Source: an uncultured Clostridium sp.
Lineage (GTDB): Bacteria > Bacillota > Clostridia > Lachnospirales > Lachnospiraceae
NCBI GenBank assembly: GCA_900539185.1
Contig: UQBG01000002.1
Span: 105,092-169,091, forward strand
Length of the DNA: 64,000 nt
Direction of reading: 5' to 3'
The position numbers and the translations under genes are program-made. Of the stretch, positions 17,954-26,976 are shown in pieces; the stretch's first letter is position 1, and every line of letters starts with the position of its first letter. The notes beneath the pieces were generated by a model. It saw only the letters and a list, made by a program, of their open reading frames with translations, did no database searches and was not told where the DNA came from.

Positions 17954-19354
17954 TTACTCTTCTTCCATCATTTCATCTATGATCGCGATGACTGCCTTCA
18001 GCTCACTATTATTATTGCAATGCTCCAGTGCATAGTTCAAATAATCCGAAATCTCCTGCTGACTGTTAAAGAATACTGGAACATTTCCCATAACCATTGC
18101 CATTCTGGCACGGTTGATCAGTTTATTCTGCGATGCAAAGGAACGTGCAAACTCCTCCACCAGCTCCTTCTTCACCTGTTCGATATAGATGCTGTCTGCG
18201 ATCTCCGGTGTCAGTTCATCCGGTTTCAGATCAATAAATACACTATTGCAAAGCAGCTTAGACACCAGATTCAGATCTGCATACTCCTCCATTAGATTCT
18301 GTGCTTCCAGCTCCTTCTGATACTGGGACCAGAGATCAAACAACAGCCCCTCGCCCTTCATCAGCTTCTCAGACAGAGTCTCCGGTGTTCCCTCCAATGC
18401 GAAGAAACAGTCCTCTGCCATCTCGTCGATCGGCGTCTCATTTGCCATCGCTTCCAACACACATTCCAGGATCTTGGTTGCATATCCCATCTCCTGTGTT
18501 TCATCCTTCACATAGATGCATGCCGTCATAACTGCATATACTTCATTTACGATATCTTCCAACATCAGATAGTCCGTCACGATATTCTCGATATAGCCGG
18601 CCATCTCCTGAAGCTTATCTGTATAATACTGCCAGTCTTCCTTCGGCAGATTCATGTAGTCCAGTTCTTCCAGTGCCTTCAGTGTCTCATACAGCACCGG
18701 GTATTCCGTATCGAAGCCTTCCGGACGTTCCAGCCCGGAGCAGGCTCGTATTGTATTCGCAAAATCATCGACGCTGCTGCATTCTGCTCCGGTATAAATC
18801 TTCAGGCTCTCCTGTAAGATCTCATAAAATCGGCTCTTTGTGATCCGTACCGGAAGCTGTGCTACCACCATCTGGATCCGGCTGTTTACTACCATCTTAT
18901 CGTTATCCTGAAACAGATACTGGAATACCTGCTTCGCATATGCTTCTGTATCAACATCTTCATCTACGATCTCATAAGAATACTCCAATCGATTCAATAT
19001 GTATTCATAAATCTGCAGAGCATCTGTATAGCTGGTCAGTATCCGCATCTTCGCTGTGATCTGATTCCGTATCTCATGAATCTCCCTTCGATCGGCTGTC
19101 CGGTTTTCATACTTCTTGTCCAGCACATACATACCCGTAAACTTCTGTATTGCATATAATGCCTTTTCTACATATGGATCTGCACTGACATACTCCTGAC
19201 TTCTCTCCTGAAAGGTATACAGATTCATCGCCAACTGGATCAGAGAATGTTCATAATAATGCTTACTCATATATTCTGCATACTTTGGCAGATTCTCCTC
19301 TATATTCTGGTGATTCTCCAGTTGCTTTATCATTAATCGTTCCTGCTTCTGCAT
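17954..19354 (-). CDS. Conserved hypothetical helical protein, 466 residues
   Basis: I do not recognise a family. The protein is acidic and almost entirely helical, with many Tyr and Glu residues and no membrane segment, signal or cofactor motif. Repeated helix-turn patterns of about 40-50 residues suggest an alpha-solenoid or scaffold, but I cannot define repeats exactly. Start 19354 has GAGG 9 nt upstream. It follows the dead rhomboid by 27 bp and precedes a 107-residue unknown by 34 bp. The context suggests an envelope or spore-related function, which is inference only. Confidence 0.75.
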   Translation of the reverse strand: MQKQERLMIKQLENHQNIEENLPKYAEYMSKHYYEHSLIQLAMNLYTFQERSQEYVSADPYVEKALYAIQKFTGMYVLDKKYENRTADRREIHEIRNQITAKMRILTSYTDALQIYEYILNRLEYSYEIVDEDVDTEAYAKQVFQYLFQDNDKMVVNSRIQMVVAQLPVRITKSRFYEILQESLKIYTGAECSSVDDFANTIRACSGLERPEGFDTEYPVLYETLKALEELDYMNLPKEDWQYYTDKLQEMAGYIENIVTDYLMLEDIVNEVYAVMTACIYVKDETQEMGYATKILECVLEAMANETPIDEMAEDCFFALEGTPETLSEKLMKGEGLLFDLWSQYQKELEAQNLMEEYADLNLVSKLLCNSVFIDLKPDELTPEIADSIYIEQVKKELVEEFARSFASQNKLINRARMAMVMGNVPVFFNSQQEISDYLNYALEHCNNNSELKAVIAIIDEMMEEE

Positions 19355-19381
19355 GATCCTTATCCTCTACTTTCTCTTATT

Positions 19382-20269
19382 CTACTTCTTATGCTCATGT
19401 GTGAACAAATGATCACTACAATACTCCAGATTTCCTTTACACTTTGAACAAAACCGGAACTGAAGCTCCGGGTTCGTCTTCTCCGTTCGTCCACAAACTG
19501 CACAGTAGTGCCGCGTTCCTCTAGCCGTTGCCTGAGATACCTGCTTATGGTAGGTACGCTTCCGCCTGACTTCCTTTGGCGATATCCGCTTATAATTTCT
19601 GGTCGCCAGGAAGTAGATCAGGAAGTTTGCGACCGATAAAACAATTACAACAGAAGTAGAGATGGCGGTCATCCGATAAGGCGGATATGCCACTGCTATC
19701 ATAATATTCCGTACAATTTCCCAGCCCAAAAGAACCGCATCCAGGATCGCCAGCCACTTCATCTTAATCGGCAGGATAAACATAAAGTACACCTGCTGAT
19801 CCGGAAAGATCGTAGCAAACGCTAAGAAGGAGGTCAGGTTCAGGTAATAGGTACTGGCTGACAGATTCAATGCCTGATCAAAACCAACTGCAATCCCCGA
19901 TACCAGATAAATCACCATCGGCGTGATCGTCATCAGGATCAGTCCCATAAATATAAACAGATTATACCGAAAGGCTCCCCACACATTTTCCAGCGTCCGT
20001 CCGATCCAGTAATACATCATAAACATAAAGATCAAGAAAATGCTCGGGCTCTGCGGAACGGTACAGACCCACGTTACCAGTCTCCAGACCTGTCCCCGGC
20101 AAATCAACGCCGGATTCATACCCAGCATATCATAGATTCCGGGAATGATATTCCACAAATCCAGAAAATAAAACAGATACCCAATAGCATATGCACCCAG
20201 TACATATGCTATCAGGTTCTTAATCGCACGGTTTCCTACTTTTCGTTCCAATTTATTTATCCAACGCAT
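19382..20269 (-). CDS. Rhomboid-like membrane protein lacking the catalytic Ser-His, with C-terminal zinc ribbon
   Basis: A 295-residue protein with about six membrane helices in a rhomboid layout. WRLVTWVCTVPQSP and IGRTLENVWGAFRYNLF correspond to the rhomboid L1 loop and helix 2-3 signature. Where active rhomboids have GxSG in helix 4, this one reads LTSFLAFATIFPDQ, and the helix-6 His is replaced in a stretch AISTSVVIVLSV, so proteolysis is not expected. The tail carries CAVCGRTEKTN and CSKCKGNLEYCSDHLF, a Cys-rich probable zinc-binding module on the cytoplasmic side. Start 20269 has AAGGA 9 nt upstream; the ATG at 20278 has no room for one. It is the first gene of the gerW operon, with a good promoter just upstream. 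Confidence 0.75.
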   Translation of the reverse strand: MRWINKLERKVGNRAIKNLIAYVLGAYAIGYLFYFLDLWNIIPGIYDMLGMNPALICRGQVWRLVTWVCTVPQSPSIFLIFMFMMYYWIGRTLENVWGAFRYNLFIFMGLILMTITPMVIYLVSGIAVGFDQALNLSASTYYLNLTSFLAFATIFPDQQVYFMFILPIKMKWLAILDAVLLGWEIVRNIMIAVAYPPYRMTAISTSVVIVLSVANFLIYFLATRNYKRISPKEVRRKRTYHKQVSQATARGTRHYCAVCGRTEKTNPELQFRFCSKCKGNLEYCSDHLFTHEHKK

Positions 20270-20304
20270 CGTATCCATTCCTTTTCTTTTACATAGCTTT
20301 TTAC

Positions 20305-20333
20305 ATTATAGCCCATTCATTCTTCAAACGCAA
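20305..20333 (-). promoter_or_regulatory. Sigma-A promoter for the rhomboid-like/gerW operon
   Basis: On the minus strand TTGCGT (20333-20328), a 17-nt spacer and TATAAT (20310-20305). The first start codon is 36 bp downstream. Confidence 0.7.
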
Positions 20334-20382
20334 GCATCCGCAAAAAGCTTTCGTTTTCTTTCCTTTTCCGTTTATAGACATT

Positions 20383-20763
20383 TTATGATTTGTTCTGCCC
20401 GGAGCGTGGTGCCATCACCGGATAATGCAATACATATCCGGCGGGTACCGGAAGCTCCCGAAGGGAAGGGTTCTGCTCTGCCAGTTTTTCAAAGTCTGTC
20501 TCAAACAGCCGCAGAATATCGGCAAGGGTATCTCCCTCCTGTGTAATATATGTCCGTTCACTGGTTCCGCCCGGCACAGAAGAATTCGGCAGTGTCGGTA
20601 GGCACAGTTCATCACCGACCTGCAGATTATATACATTTACATATGGGTTAAACCGCAGTACATCGATCAGCCGGAGATCATACTCCCGTGCAATCTTATA
20701 CAGCGTATCTCCTTCTTTTACTACATATACAAATCCATTACAGTTCTTTGCATTATGATACAT
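20383..20763 (-). CDS. Double LysM domain protein without signal peptide
   Basis: A 126-residue protein made of two LysM domains. The first is about residues 12-58 (YVVKEGDTLYKIAREYDL, ending LQVGDELCLP); the second is about 70-115 (YITQEGDTLADILRLFET, ending VLHYPV). LysM binds N-acetylglucosamine polymers such as peptidoglycan. No signal peptide or membrane helix is seen, which would suit a mother-cell spore-coat protein, but that is inference. Start 20763 follows AAGGAAATACAAC. Its terminator region and the divergent promoter of the next gene share a 175-bp gap. Confidence 0.88.
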   Translation of the reverse strand: MYHNAKNCNGFVYVVKEGDTLYKIAREYDLRLIDVLRFNPYVNVYNLQVGDELCLPTLPNSSVPGGTSERTYITQEGDTLADILRLFETDFEKLAEQNPSLRELPVPAGYVLHYPVMAPRSGQNKS

Positions 20764-20846
20764 GTTGTATTTCCTTTTTTCTTTTATGATATTCAAAATA
20801 CACAAAACTTTTACAAAATCTTATGAGAAGTGGATCTCTTTTCATA

Positions 20847-20875
20847 TTGAGTTTTTCGACAGATTCCCTTATAAT
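20847..20875 (+). promoter_or_regulatory. Strong sigma-A promoter for the acyl-CoA dehydratase activase gene
   Basis: TTGAGT at 20847-20852, exact 17-nt spacer, perfect TATAAT at 20870-20875. The leader to the start codon is about 57 nt. Confidence 0.8.
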
Positions 20876-20919
20876 ATCCTAGGATATAAATGTTCTTATA
20901 ATAGGTAAGGAGGGCGACG

Positions 20920-20961
20920 ATGTACGTCGCAGGAAGTTATGAAGTATACACTTGGTATTGA
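20920..20961 (+). other. Possible 13-codon upstream ORF overlapping the activase start
   Basis: ATG at 20920 follows TAAGGAGGGCGACG, a stronger ribosome site than that of the main gene. It encodes MYVAGSYEVYTWY and stops at 20961, 20 bp inside the large gene and in another frame. The main start at 20939 has AGGAAG 2-3 nt upstream only. A short inverted repeat (CGACG, ATGTA, CGTCG) covers the small ORF's start. It could couple translation; it could also be chance. Confidence 0.35.
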
Positions 20962-23900
20962 TATTGGCTCCACTACCGTAAAGGTAGCAGTTTTAGATGA
21001 ATCACATACTATATTGTTCTCTGATTATCAGCGGCACTTTGCTGATATCAAGGGAACGCTGGCCCGTTTGGTCGAGGACGCCAAAGGAAAGCTTGGCAAT
21101 CTTGAGATTCGCCCTATGATCACCGGATCCGGCGGTCTGGCCATTGGTAAAATTCTGAACATTCCGTTCTCTCAGGAGGTGGTTTGTGTTACCGATGCGA
21201 TCCAGTTCTACGCTCCACAGACCGATGTTACCATCGAACTGGGTGGCGAGGACGCAAAGATCATTTATCTTACAAACGGAATCGAACAGCGTATGAACGG
21301 TGTATGTGCCGGTGGTACAGGTTCTTTTATTGACCAGATGGCATCGCTTCTGCAAACTGATGCTGAAGGTTTAAACAAATATGCAAAGGGCTATGATACT
21401 ATCTACCCTATTGCTGCCCGTTGTGGTGTATTTGCAAAAACGGATATCCAGCCGTTGATCAATGAGGGTGCGACCAAAGAAAATCTGGCTGCCTCTATCT
21501 ATCAGGCTGTTGTAAATCAGACAATCAGTGGTCTTGCCTGCGGAAAGCCGATTCGCGGAAATGTAGCCTTTCTCGGAGGACCTCTTCACTTTCAGTCCGA
21601 ACTGCGAAATGCATTTATCCGCAATCTGAATCTGACAGAGGAACATATCATTGCACCGGATAACTCGCATCTGTTTGCTGCGATCGGTGCTGCATTAAAC
21701 GCTGAACATAGCGATATCCATACTTCTTTAAATGCACTGGATACGCTGTTACAAAGTGATATTGAAATCGAAATGGAAGTGGATCGTATGGATCCTCTCT
21801 TCCGCAACCAAAAGGAATATGACGAATTTCAGGAACGACACAGCCGGTTTCAGGTAAAGAAGGGCGATCTGTCCTCCTATGAGGGTGATTGTTTCTTGGG
21901 AATTGATGCCGGCTCTACAACCACAAAGGTGGCTCTGGTCGGAGAAGACGGCACCCTGCTTTACTCCTTCTACAGCAGCAATAACGGAAGTCCGCTAAAC
22001 ACCAGTATTCGTGCGATTCAGGACATCTATTCAAAGTTGCCGGACAGTGCCAAGATCGTCCGTGCCTGCTCAACCGGTTACGGGGAGGCCTTGATTAAGT
22101 CTGCCCTTATGCTGGAGGATGGCGAAGTCGAAACAATTGCACACTACACTGCCGCTGCATTCTTTGAACCGGATGTTGACTGTATCTTAGACATCGGTGG
22201 TCAGGATATGAAATGTATCAAGATCAAGAATCAGGCCGTTGATAACGTCATGTTAAATGAAGCCTGCTCTTCCGGCTGCGGTTCCTTTATTGAGACCTTT
22301 GCAAAGTCCATGAACTATTCAATCGAAGACTTCGCAAAGATTGCTCTTTTTGCAGAACATCCGATCAATCTTGGTTCCCGTTGTACCGTATTTATGAACT
22401 CTAAGGTAAAGCAGGCGCAAAAGGAAGGTGCTGACGTAGCAGACATCTCTGCCGGCCTTGCCTACTCCGTTATCAAGAACGCATTGCTGAAGGTGATTAA
22501 GCTGACCGATCCGAAGGACTTAGGTTCTAAGGTCGTTGTACAGGGTGGTACCTTCTATAATGATGCCGTTCTGCGAAGCTTCGAGCTGATCTCCGGTATT
22601 CAGGCGATCCGTCCCGACATCTCCGGTATCATGGGTGCTTTTGGTGCAGCCCTGATTGCCCGCGAGAACTATGATGGCGAATCCGAACCGACCATGCTTA
22701 CCATTGACCAGATCAATAACCTGAAGTACGAAACCTCGATGGCACGCTGCAAGGGTTGTACAAACAGTTGCCTGTTGACGATCAACCGTTTCTCCGGTGG
22801 CAGACAGTTCATCAGCGGAAACCGCTGCGAACGCGGAATCGGTCAGAAAAAGAACAAGGATCATGTCCCGAATCTGTTTGAATATAAGTTCAAAAAACTA
22901 TTTGGCTATGAGCCACTTTCACCCGAGTTAGCCTACCGCGGAGAAATCGGTATTCCTCGTGTGCTGAATATGTATGAAAACTATCCGCTTTGGTTTACAT
23001 TCTTAACAAAGCTGGGCTTCCGGGTTATTCTGTCTCCTCCTTCCAGTCGGGATATCTATACACTGGGTATCGAATCCATCCCTAGTGAATCCGAATGCTA
23101 CCCGGCAAAGATCTCTCACGGACATATCATGTGGCTGTTAAAGCAGGGAATCAAGACGATCTTCCAGCCATGTATCGTATATGAGCAGAATGAAACTCCG
23201 GATGCGTATAATCACTATAACTGCCCGATCGTCACCTCCTATGCGGAGAATATTAAGAATAATGTTGAGGAGATCCGTAGCGATGATATTACCTTTATCC
23301 GTCCATTTATGGCTCTGGATAATCGTGATGCTCTGGCAACGCGCTTATATCAGGAATTCTCCAAGTATACGAACATAAGCAAGAAAGAAGTAAAGGAAGC
23401 ACTGGAGGCCGGCTTTGCAGAGTATGAACATGTAAAGGACGATCTCCATAAAAAAGGAGAAGAAGCGATCCGCTTCTGTGAAGAAAACCACCGAATGGGT
23501 ATTGTCTTAGCCGGGCGTCCATACCATGTGGATCCTGAGATTAACCATGGACTTCCTGAGTTGATCAATTCCTATGGTATTGCTGTTTTGACAGAGGACT
23601 CTATCTCTCATCTGGCGAAGGCAGACCGTCCATTGATCGTCTCCGACCAGTGGATGTATCACAGTCGTCTGTATGCCGCCGCCAGCTATGTAAAGACAAG
23701 CAAGTGTCTGGAACTGATCCAGCTTACCTCTTTCGGATGTGGTCTGGATGCCGTTACAACGGACTGTGTCAATGATATCCTGACCGGATCGAACAAGATC
23801 TATACCGTCCTGAAGATCGATGAGGTTAGTAATCTGGGTGCTGCCCGAATCCGAATCCGGTCTCTGATCAGTGCCGTAAAGGTTCGGGAAAAGAAGGGTG

Positions 23901-25240
23901 TCCTTCCGAATCCGGTCTCTTCTGCTTATCACAGAGAGTTATTTACAAAGGAAATGATGGACGATCGCTATACCGTATTGGCGCCAAATATGTCACCGAT
24001 CCACTTCAGCATGTTAATGCCTGCCTTTAGCAAAAGCGGTGTTAACTTCGTAACGCTTCCGGATCCGGAGAAGTCCGCTGTCGATGTCGGTCTGAAATAT
24101 GTAAACAACGATGCCTGCTACCCTTCCATTCTGGTCGTTGGACAATTGATCGAAGAACTCCAGTCCGGCAAGTATGATCTGAACAAAACCGCTCTTGCCA
24201 TTACACAGACCGGTGGCGGCTGTCGTGCAACAAACTATATCGGATTCATTCGACGGGCGTTGAAAAAGGCCGGGTTCGAAAAGGTACCGGTCATCTCCAT
24301 CAATGCCGGCGGTCTGGAAAGCAATCCGGGCTTCCACTATAACTACGCCATGATCCGTACTTCTGTAGAAGCAGTTATCTACGGAGATGTATTTATGCGC
24401 TGTCTGTACCATATGCGTCCTTACGAACAGGTACCGGGTTCTGCAGATGCCCTACATAAAAAATGGGAAAAGATCTGCATCGAGTCCATAGAAGCCGGCG
24501 GCAGCATGAGTACCTTCCGTAAAAATATCCGGGGAATCATCCGAGACTTCGACAACCTGCCGATCCGAGATATCAAAAAACCTCGTGTCGGTGTCGTTGG
24601 TGAGATACTGGTAAAGTTCCAGCCATGTGCAAACAATAAGATCGTGGAGCTGCTTGAGGCAGAGGGCGCAGAGGCCGTTATGCCGGACCTGTCCGGTTTC
24701 TTAGATTACTGTGCTTATAACGCAAATTACAAGCATGAGTTTCTGGGTAAAACCAAGAAGTCTGAGGTCATCAGCAATCTGGTCATTAAGTATCTGGATA
24801 TCTTCCGTTCCACTGCCCGTAAGGAACTGGAAGCCAGCAAGCACTTTAACAGCATTGCCCGTATTCAGGAGCTTGCAGAATATGCTAAGCCTATTGTTTC
24901 TCTGGGTAATCAGACAGGCGAGGGCTGGTTCTTAACAGCCGAGATGGTTGAGCTGATCAAGACCGGTGTCCCGAATATCGTTTGCTGTCAGCCATTTGGC
25001 TGTCTGCCAAACCATATCGTAGGCAAGGGCGTTATCAAGGAACTGCGTGCCGCTTATCCGGATGCCAACATCGTAGCCGTAGACTTTGATCCGGGTGCTT
25101 CTGAGGTTAACCAGTTGAACCGTATCAAGCTGATGCTCTCTACCGCACAGAAGAATCTACGGGATGCAGAAACAAATGGTACAGAGAACAAATCACAAGG
25201 TGAAACGCAGTTAGCGGAAGCTGCCGCCAGTGAAGCATAA
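20939..25240 (+). CDS. 2-hydroxyacyl-CoA dehydratase activase-related giant protein (two ATPase domains plus DUF2229)
   Basis: A 1433-residue protein. Residues about 3-265 and 318-590 are two BadF/BadG/BcrA/HgdC-type ATPase domains, with IDIGSTTVKVAVLDE and IDAGSTTTKVALVGE at their starts. Cysteines of the family's Fe-S site are seen in domain 1 (NGVCAGGTGSF and AARCGVFAKTD) and domain 2 (ACSSGCGSF and LGSRCTVFM). After about residue 630 (CKGCTNSCLLTINRF) comes DUF2229 and a long HgdB-like C-terminal part rich in conserved Cys (ESECYPAK, FGCGLDAVTTD, NNDACYPS, QTGGGCRATNY). HgdC-like activases drive ATP-dependent electron transfer to 2-hydroxyacyl-CoA dehydratases; the exact substrate of these giant fusions is not known. 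It is a single-gene unit with promoter and terminator. The reading of ATG 20939 is supported by the family N-terminus. Confidence 0.9.
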   Translation: MKYTLGIDIGSTTVKVAVLDESHTILFSDYQRHFADIKGTLARLVEDAKGKLGNLEIRPMITGSGGLAIGKILNIPFSQEVVCVTDAIQFYAPQTDVTIELGGEDAKIIYLTNGIEQRMNGVCAGGTGSFIDQMASLLQTDAEGLNKYAKGYDTIYPIAARCGVFAKTDIQPLINEGATKENLAASIYQAVVNQTISGLACGKPIRGNVAFLGGPLHFQSELRNAFIRNLNLTEEHIIAPDNSHLFAAIGAALNAEHSDIHTSLNALDTLLQSDIEIEMEVDRMDPLFRNQKEYDEFQERHSRFQVKKGDLSSYEGDCFLGIDAGSTTTKVALVGEDGTLLYSFYSSNNGSPLNTSIRAIQDIYSKLPDSAKIVRACSTGYGEALIKSALMLEDGEVETIAHYTAAAFFEPDVDCILDIGGQDMKCIKIKNQAVDNVMLNEACSSGCGSFIETFAKSMNYSIEDFAKIALFAEHPINLGSRCTVFMNSKVKQAQKEGADVADISAGLAYSVIKNALLKVIKLTDPKDLGSKVVVQGGTFYNDAVLRSFELISGIQAIRPDISGIMGAFGAALIARENYDGESEPTMLTIDQINNLKYETSMARCKGCTNSCLLTINRFSGGRQFISGNRCERGIGQKKNKDHVPNLFEYKFKKLFGYEPLSPELAYRGEIGIPRVLNMYENYPLWFTFLTKLGFRVILSPPSSRDIYTLGIESIPSESECYPAKISHGHIMWLLKQGIKTIFQPCIVYEQNETPDAYNHYNCPIVTSYAENIKNNVEEIRSDDITFIRPFMALDNRDALATRLYQEFSKYTNISKKEVKEALEAGFAEYEHVKDDLHKKGEEAIRFCEENHRMGIVLAGRPYHVDPEINHGLPELINSYGIAVLTEDSISHLAKADRPLIVSDQWMYHSRLYAAASYVKTSKCLELIQLTSFGCGLDAVTTDCVNDILTGSNKIYTVLKIDEVSNLGAARIRIRSLISAVKVREKKGVLPNPVSSAYHRELFTKEMMDDRYTVLAPNMSPIHFSMLMPAFSKSGVNFVTLPDPEKSAVDVGLKYVNNDACYPSILVVGQLIEELQSGKYDLNKTALAITQTGGGCRATNYIGFIRRALKKAGFEKVPVISINAGGLESNPGFHYNYAMIRTSVEAVIYGDVFMRCLYHMRPYEQVPGSADALHKKWEKICIESIEAGGSMSTFRKNIRGIIRDFDNLPIRDIKKPRVGVVGEILVKFQPCANNKIVELLEAEGAEAVMPDLSGFLDYCAYNANYKHEFLGKTKKSEVISNLVIKYLDIFRSTARKELEASKHFNSIARIQELAEYAKPIVSLGNQTGEGWFLTAEMVELIKTGVPNIVCCQPFGCLPNHIVGKGVIKELRAAYPDANIVAVDFDPGASEVNQLNRIKLMLSTAQKNLRDAETNGTENKSQGETQLAEAAASEA

Positions 25241-25258
25241 CAGAATCATCAATCGAAA

Positions 25259-25296
25259 CAGGGGTTCATGCGCAAAATACACGAACCCCTGTTTTT
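25259..25296 (+). terminator. Terminator after the activase gene
   Basis: A 9-bp stem (CAGGGGTTC at 25259-25267 with GAACCCCTG at 25283-25291), a 15-nt loop and five T residues. Confidence 0.88.
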
Positions 25297-25316
25297 CGTT
25301 TTACAGGTTTTATGTT

Positions 25317-26972
25317 TTACAATTTTTCTATATTCTCCGCCACATGTTCCAATGTAAAGAAGTACATTCGGATATCCAGAATCATCAAGCCTGCCAGATA
25401 AATTCCATAGATAAATCCAATCGTAGAGTGCGGAACCAGATACAGTAAAAATGCAATTCCGCATATTACACCTGTTCCCAAAATGGCAAATGCCATATTA
25501 TAGAATACATTCAGATTTCCGCGCAGTGCATTCAGTTCATCTTCCCATACCAGCTTCGGATGCATAGAATCCAGCCAGATACCCAGACAAGAAATAAACA
25601 TCACCATACAGCCTCCGGCAACTGCATAATAAAGTGTCTGCTTCCACTCCAGCTTCAAAATATACGCCATCACTCCGACATCCACCAAATAACTGATATA
25701 ACTAAATAACAGACTTACCAACAGCTTCACATGAATCTGGGTTTCATACCGTACCGGAATATACTTGATAAAGTCAAAATGATTCCCCTCTCTGGTAAAG
25801 GAACTGGAAGCAATTCCGTTCGCCGCCGTTGTGAGTGCCGCCAACCCGAGGAATAGTACCAGTGCTATGATATAAGCCATCACATTTCCGTTATGATACA
25901 TTACCATAAACCGTTGAACACTTCCGGTTCCCTTCTGCATCAAACAGACAATCACTATCATTACCGGCCAGAAAAAGTTAATCAACACACAGTTTGATAC
26001 AAATGCCGGTGTTCGAAAGATCGTGCGAAGTTCTTTTTGAAGATAAGCCCGGAAGGCAGAATGGGCTTGCATTTTCTTATTCTTTGCACTCTTGTGCTCC
26101 TTCCTATCCGCTACGGACTTAAAGCTATATAAGCCCGGTAGGTACAGAAGGTTTGCAACCACCATGAAAACCGCCAGCAGTGCGATCGTGATCAGCAGAT
26201 ATAGCAGTACTTCCCCCCAGTTTCCGTTCACAGTGGCATGTATCAGAAGGTATCCCGGATAAAACACCACATTCATCACCTGCATAAACGCATTTTCGCC
26301 ACTCGTTAATGATGTTACATAGGTGTCGATGGAGAAGCCCTCCAGTCCCTGAAAGGATAGGAATGCTCCCACGATCAAAATGACCGTCAGTACTCCCATT
26401 ATCGTATTTAACACTTTACGGTTACGAATCCCCTGAAAGAAAAACATAATTACCATGCTGATAATGCCGCAGTATACCAACGGTACGATCGGCAGTGTAA
26501 CCGTTCCCAGAAGTCCCGTGATCACACCGATCGGCGTGACTCCAATCGCCAGCACATATCCAATATAGGCACTAAAAAGCACCATAAATTCCATTACACT
26601 CTCTGCCAGATAGGTCACCCAGAACTTTGCCAGAATCAACTCGTGTGTTCGAACCGGTAATGGAAGCAGATACTCAATATCGGACGAAAAGTAAAACTCA
26701 TTTATCACAACATTCAGCCCGAATATCATTGCACAGGCAGATATAAACTGTACGATAAACAGCATTCCCTCCGCCTTTCCTCCGGCCTCCATCATCGCCA
26801 GTGTCATAAAGTATGTAATCGCACCTACAATCAGGCAACACGGTATCATAATAAACAGCATCGCTGCACCGCCAAAGACCGTATAAGTTCTCTTATTCTT
26901 CTCTTCCTTTGGCATATCCATGTCCTGTCCCCTGCGCAGCAGCTTCAGCAGATAGGATACATTTTTCATCAT
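25317..26972 (-). CDS. ABC-2 type exporter permease
   Basis: A 551-residue membrane protein with about 12 hydrophobic segments in two halves separated by a basic cytoplasmic stretch (SVADRKEHKSAKNKKMQ). FYFSSDIEYLLPLPVRTHELILAK-type wording near residue 95-115 (LLPLPVRTHELILAKF) is common in ABC-2 permeases of clostridial export systems. With the ATPase encoded 4 bp upstream it forms a two-gene exporter. Substrate unknown; lantibiotic immunity, lipid or small-molecule export are all possible. Confidence 0.85.
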   Translation of the reverse strand: MMKNVSYLLKLLRRGQDMDMPKEEKNKRTYTVFGGAAMLFIMIPCCLIVGAITYFMTLAMMEAGGKAEGMLFIVQFISACAMIFGLNVVINEFYFSSDIEYLLPLPVRTHELILAKFWVTYLAESVMEFMVLFSAYIGYVLAIGVTPIGVITGLLGTVTLPIVPLVYCGIISMVIMFFFQGIRNRKVLNTIMGVLTVILIVGAFLSFQGLEGFSIDTYVTSLTSGENAFMQVMNVVFYPGYLLIHATVNGNWGEVLLYLLITIALLAVFMVVANLLYLPGLYSFKSVADRKEHKSAKNKKMQAHSAFRAYLQKELRTIFRTPAFVSNCVLINFFWPVMIVIVCLMQKGTGSVQRFMVMYHNGNVMAYIIALVLFLGLAALTTAANGIASSSFTREGNHFDFIKYIPVRYETQIHVKLLVSLLFSYISYLVDVGVMAYILKLEWKQTLYYAVAGGCMVMFISCLGIWLDSMHPKLVWEDELNALRGNLNVFYNMAFAILGTGVICGIAFLLYLVPHSTIGFIYGIYLAGLMILDIRMYFFTLEHVAENIEKL

Positions 26973-26976
26973 ACCT

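Noticed and set aside
20939..25240. Many long antisense frames inside the activase and other highly biased genes
   Set aside because: They are shadows of codon bias on the other strand, without ribosome sites or recognisable domains.
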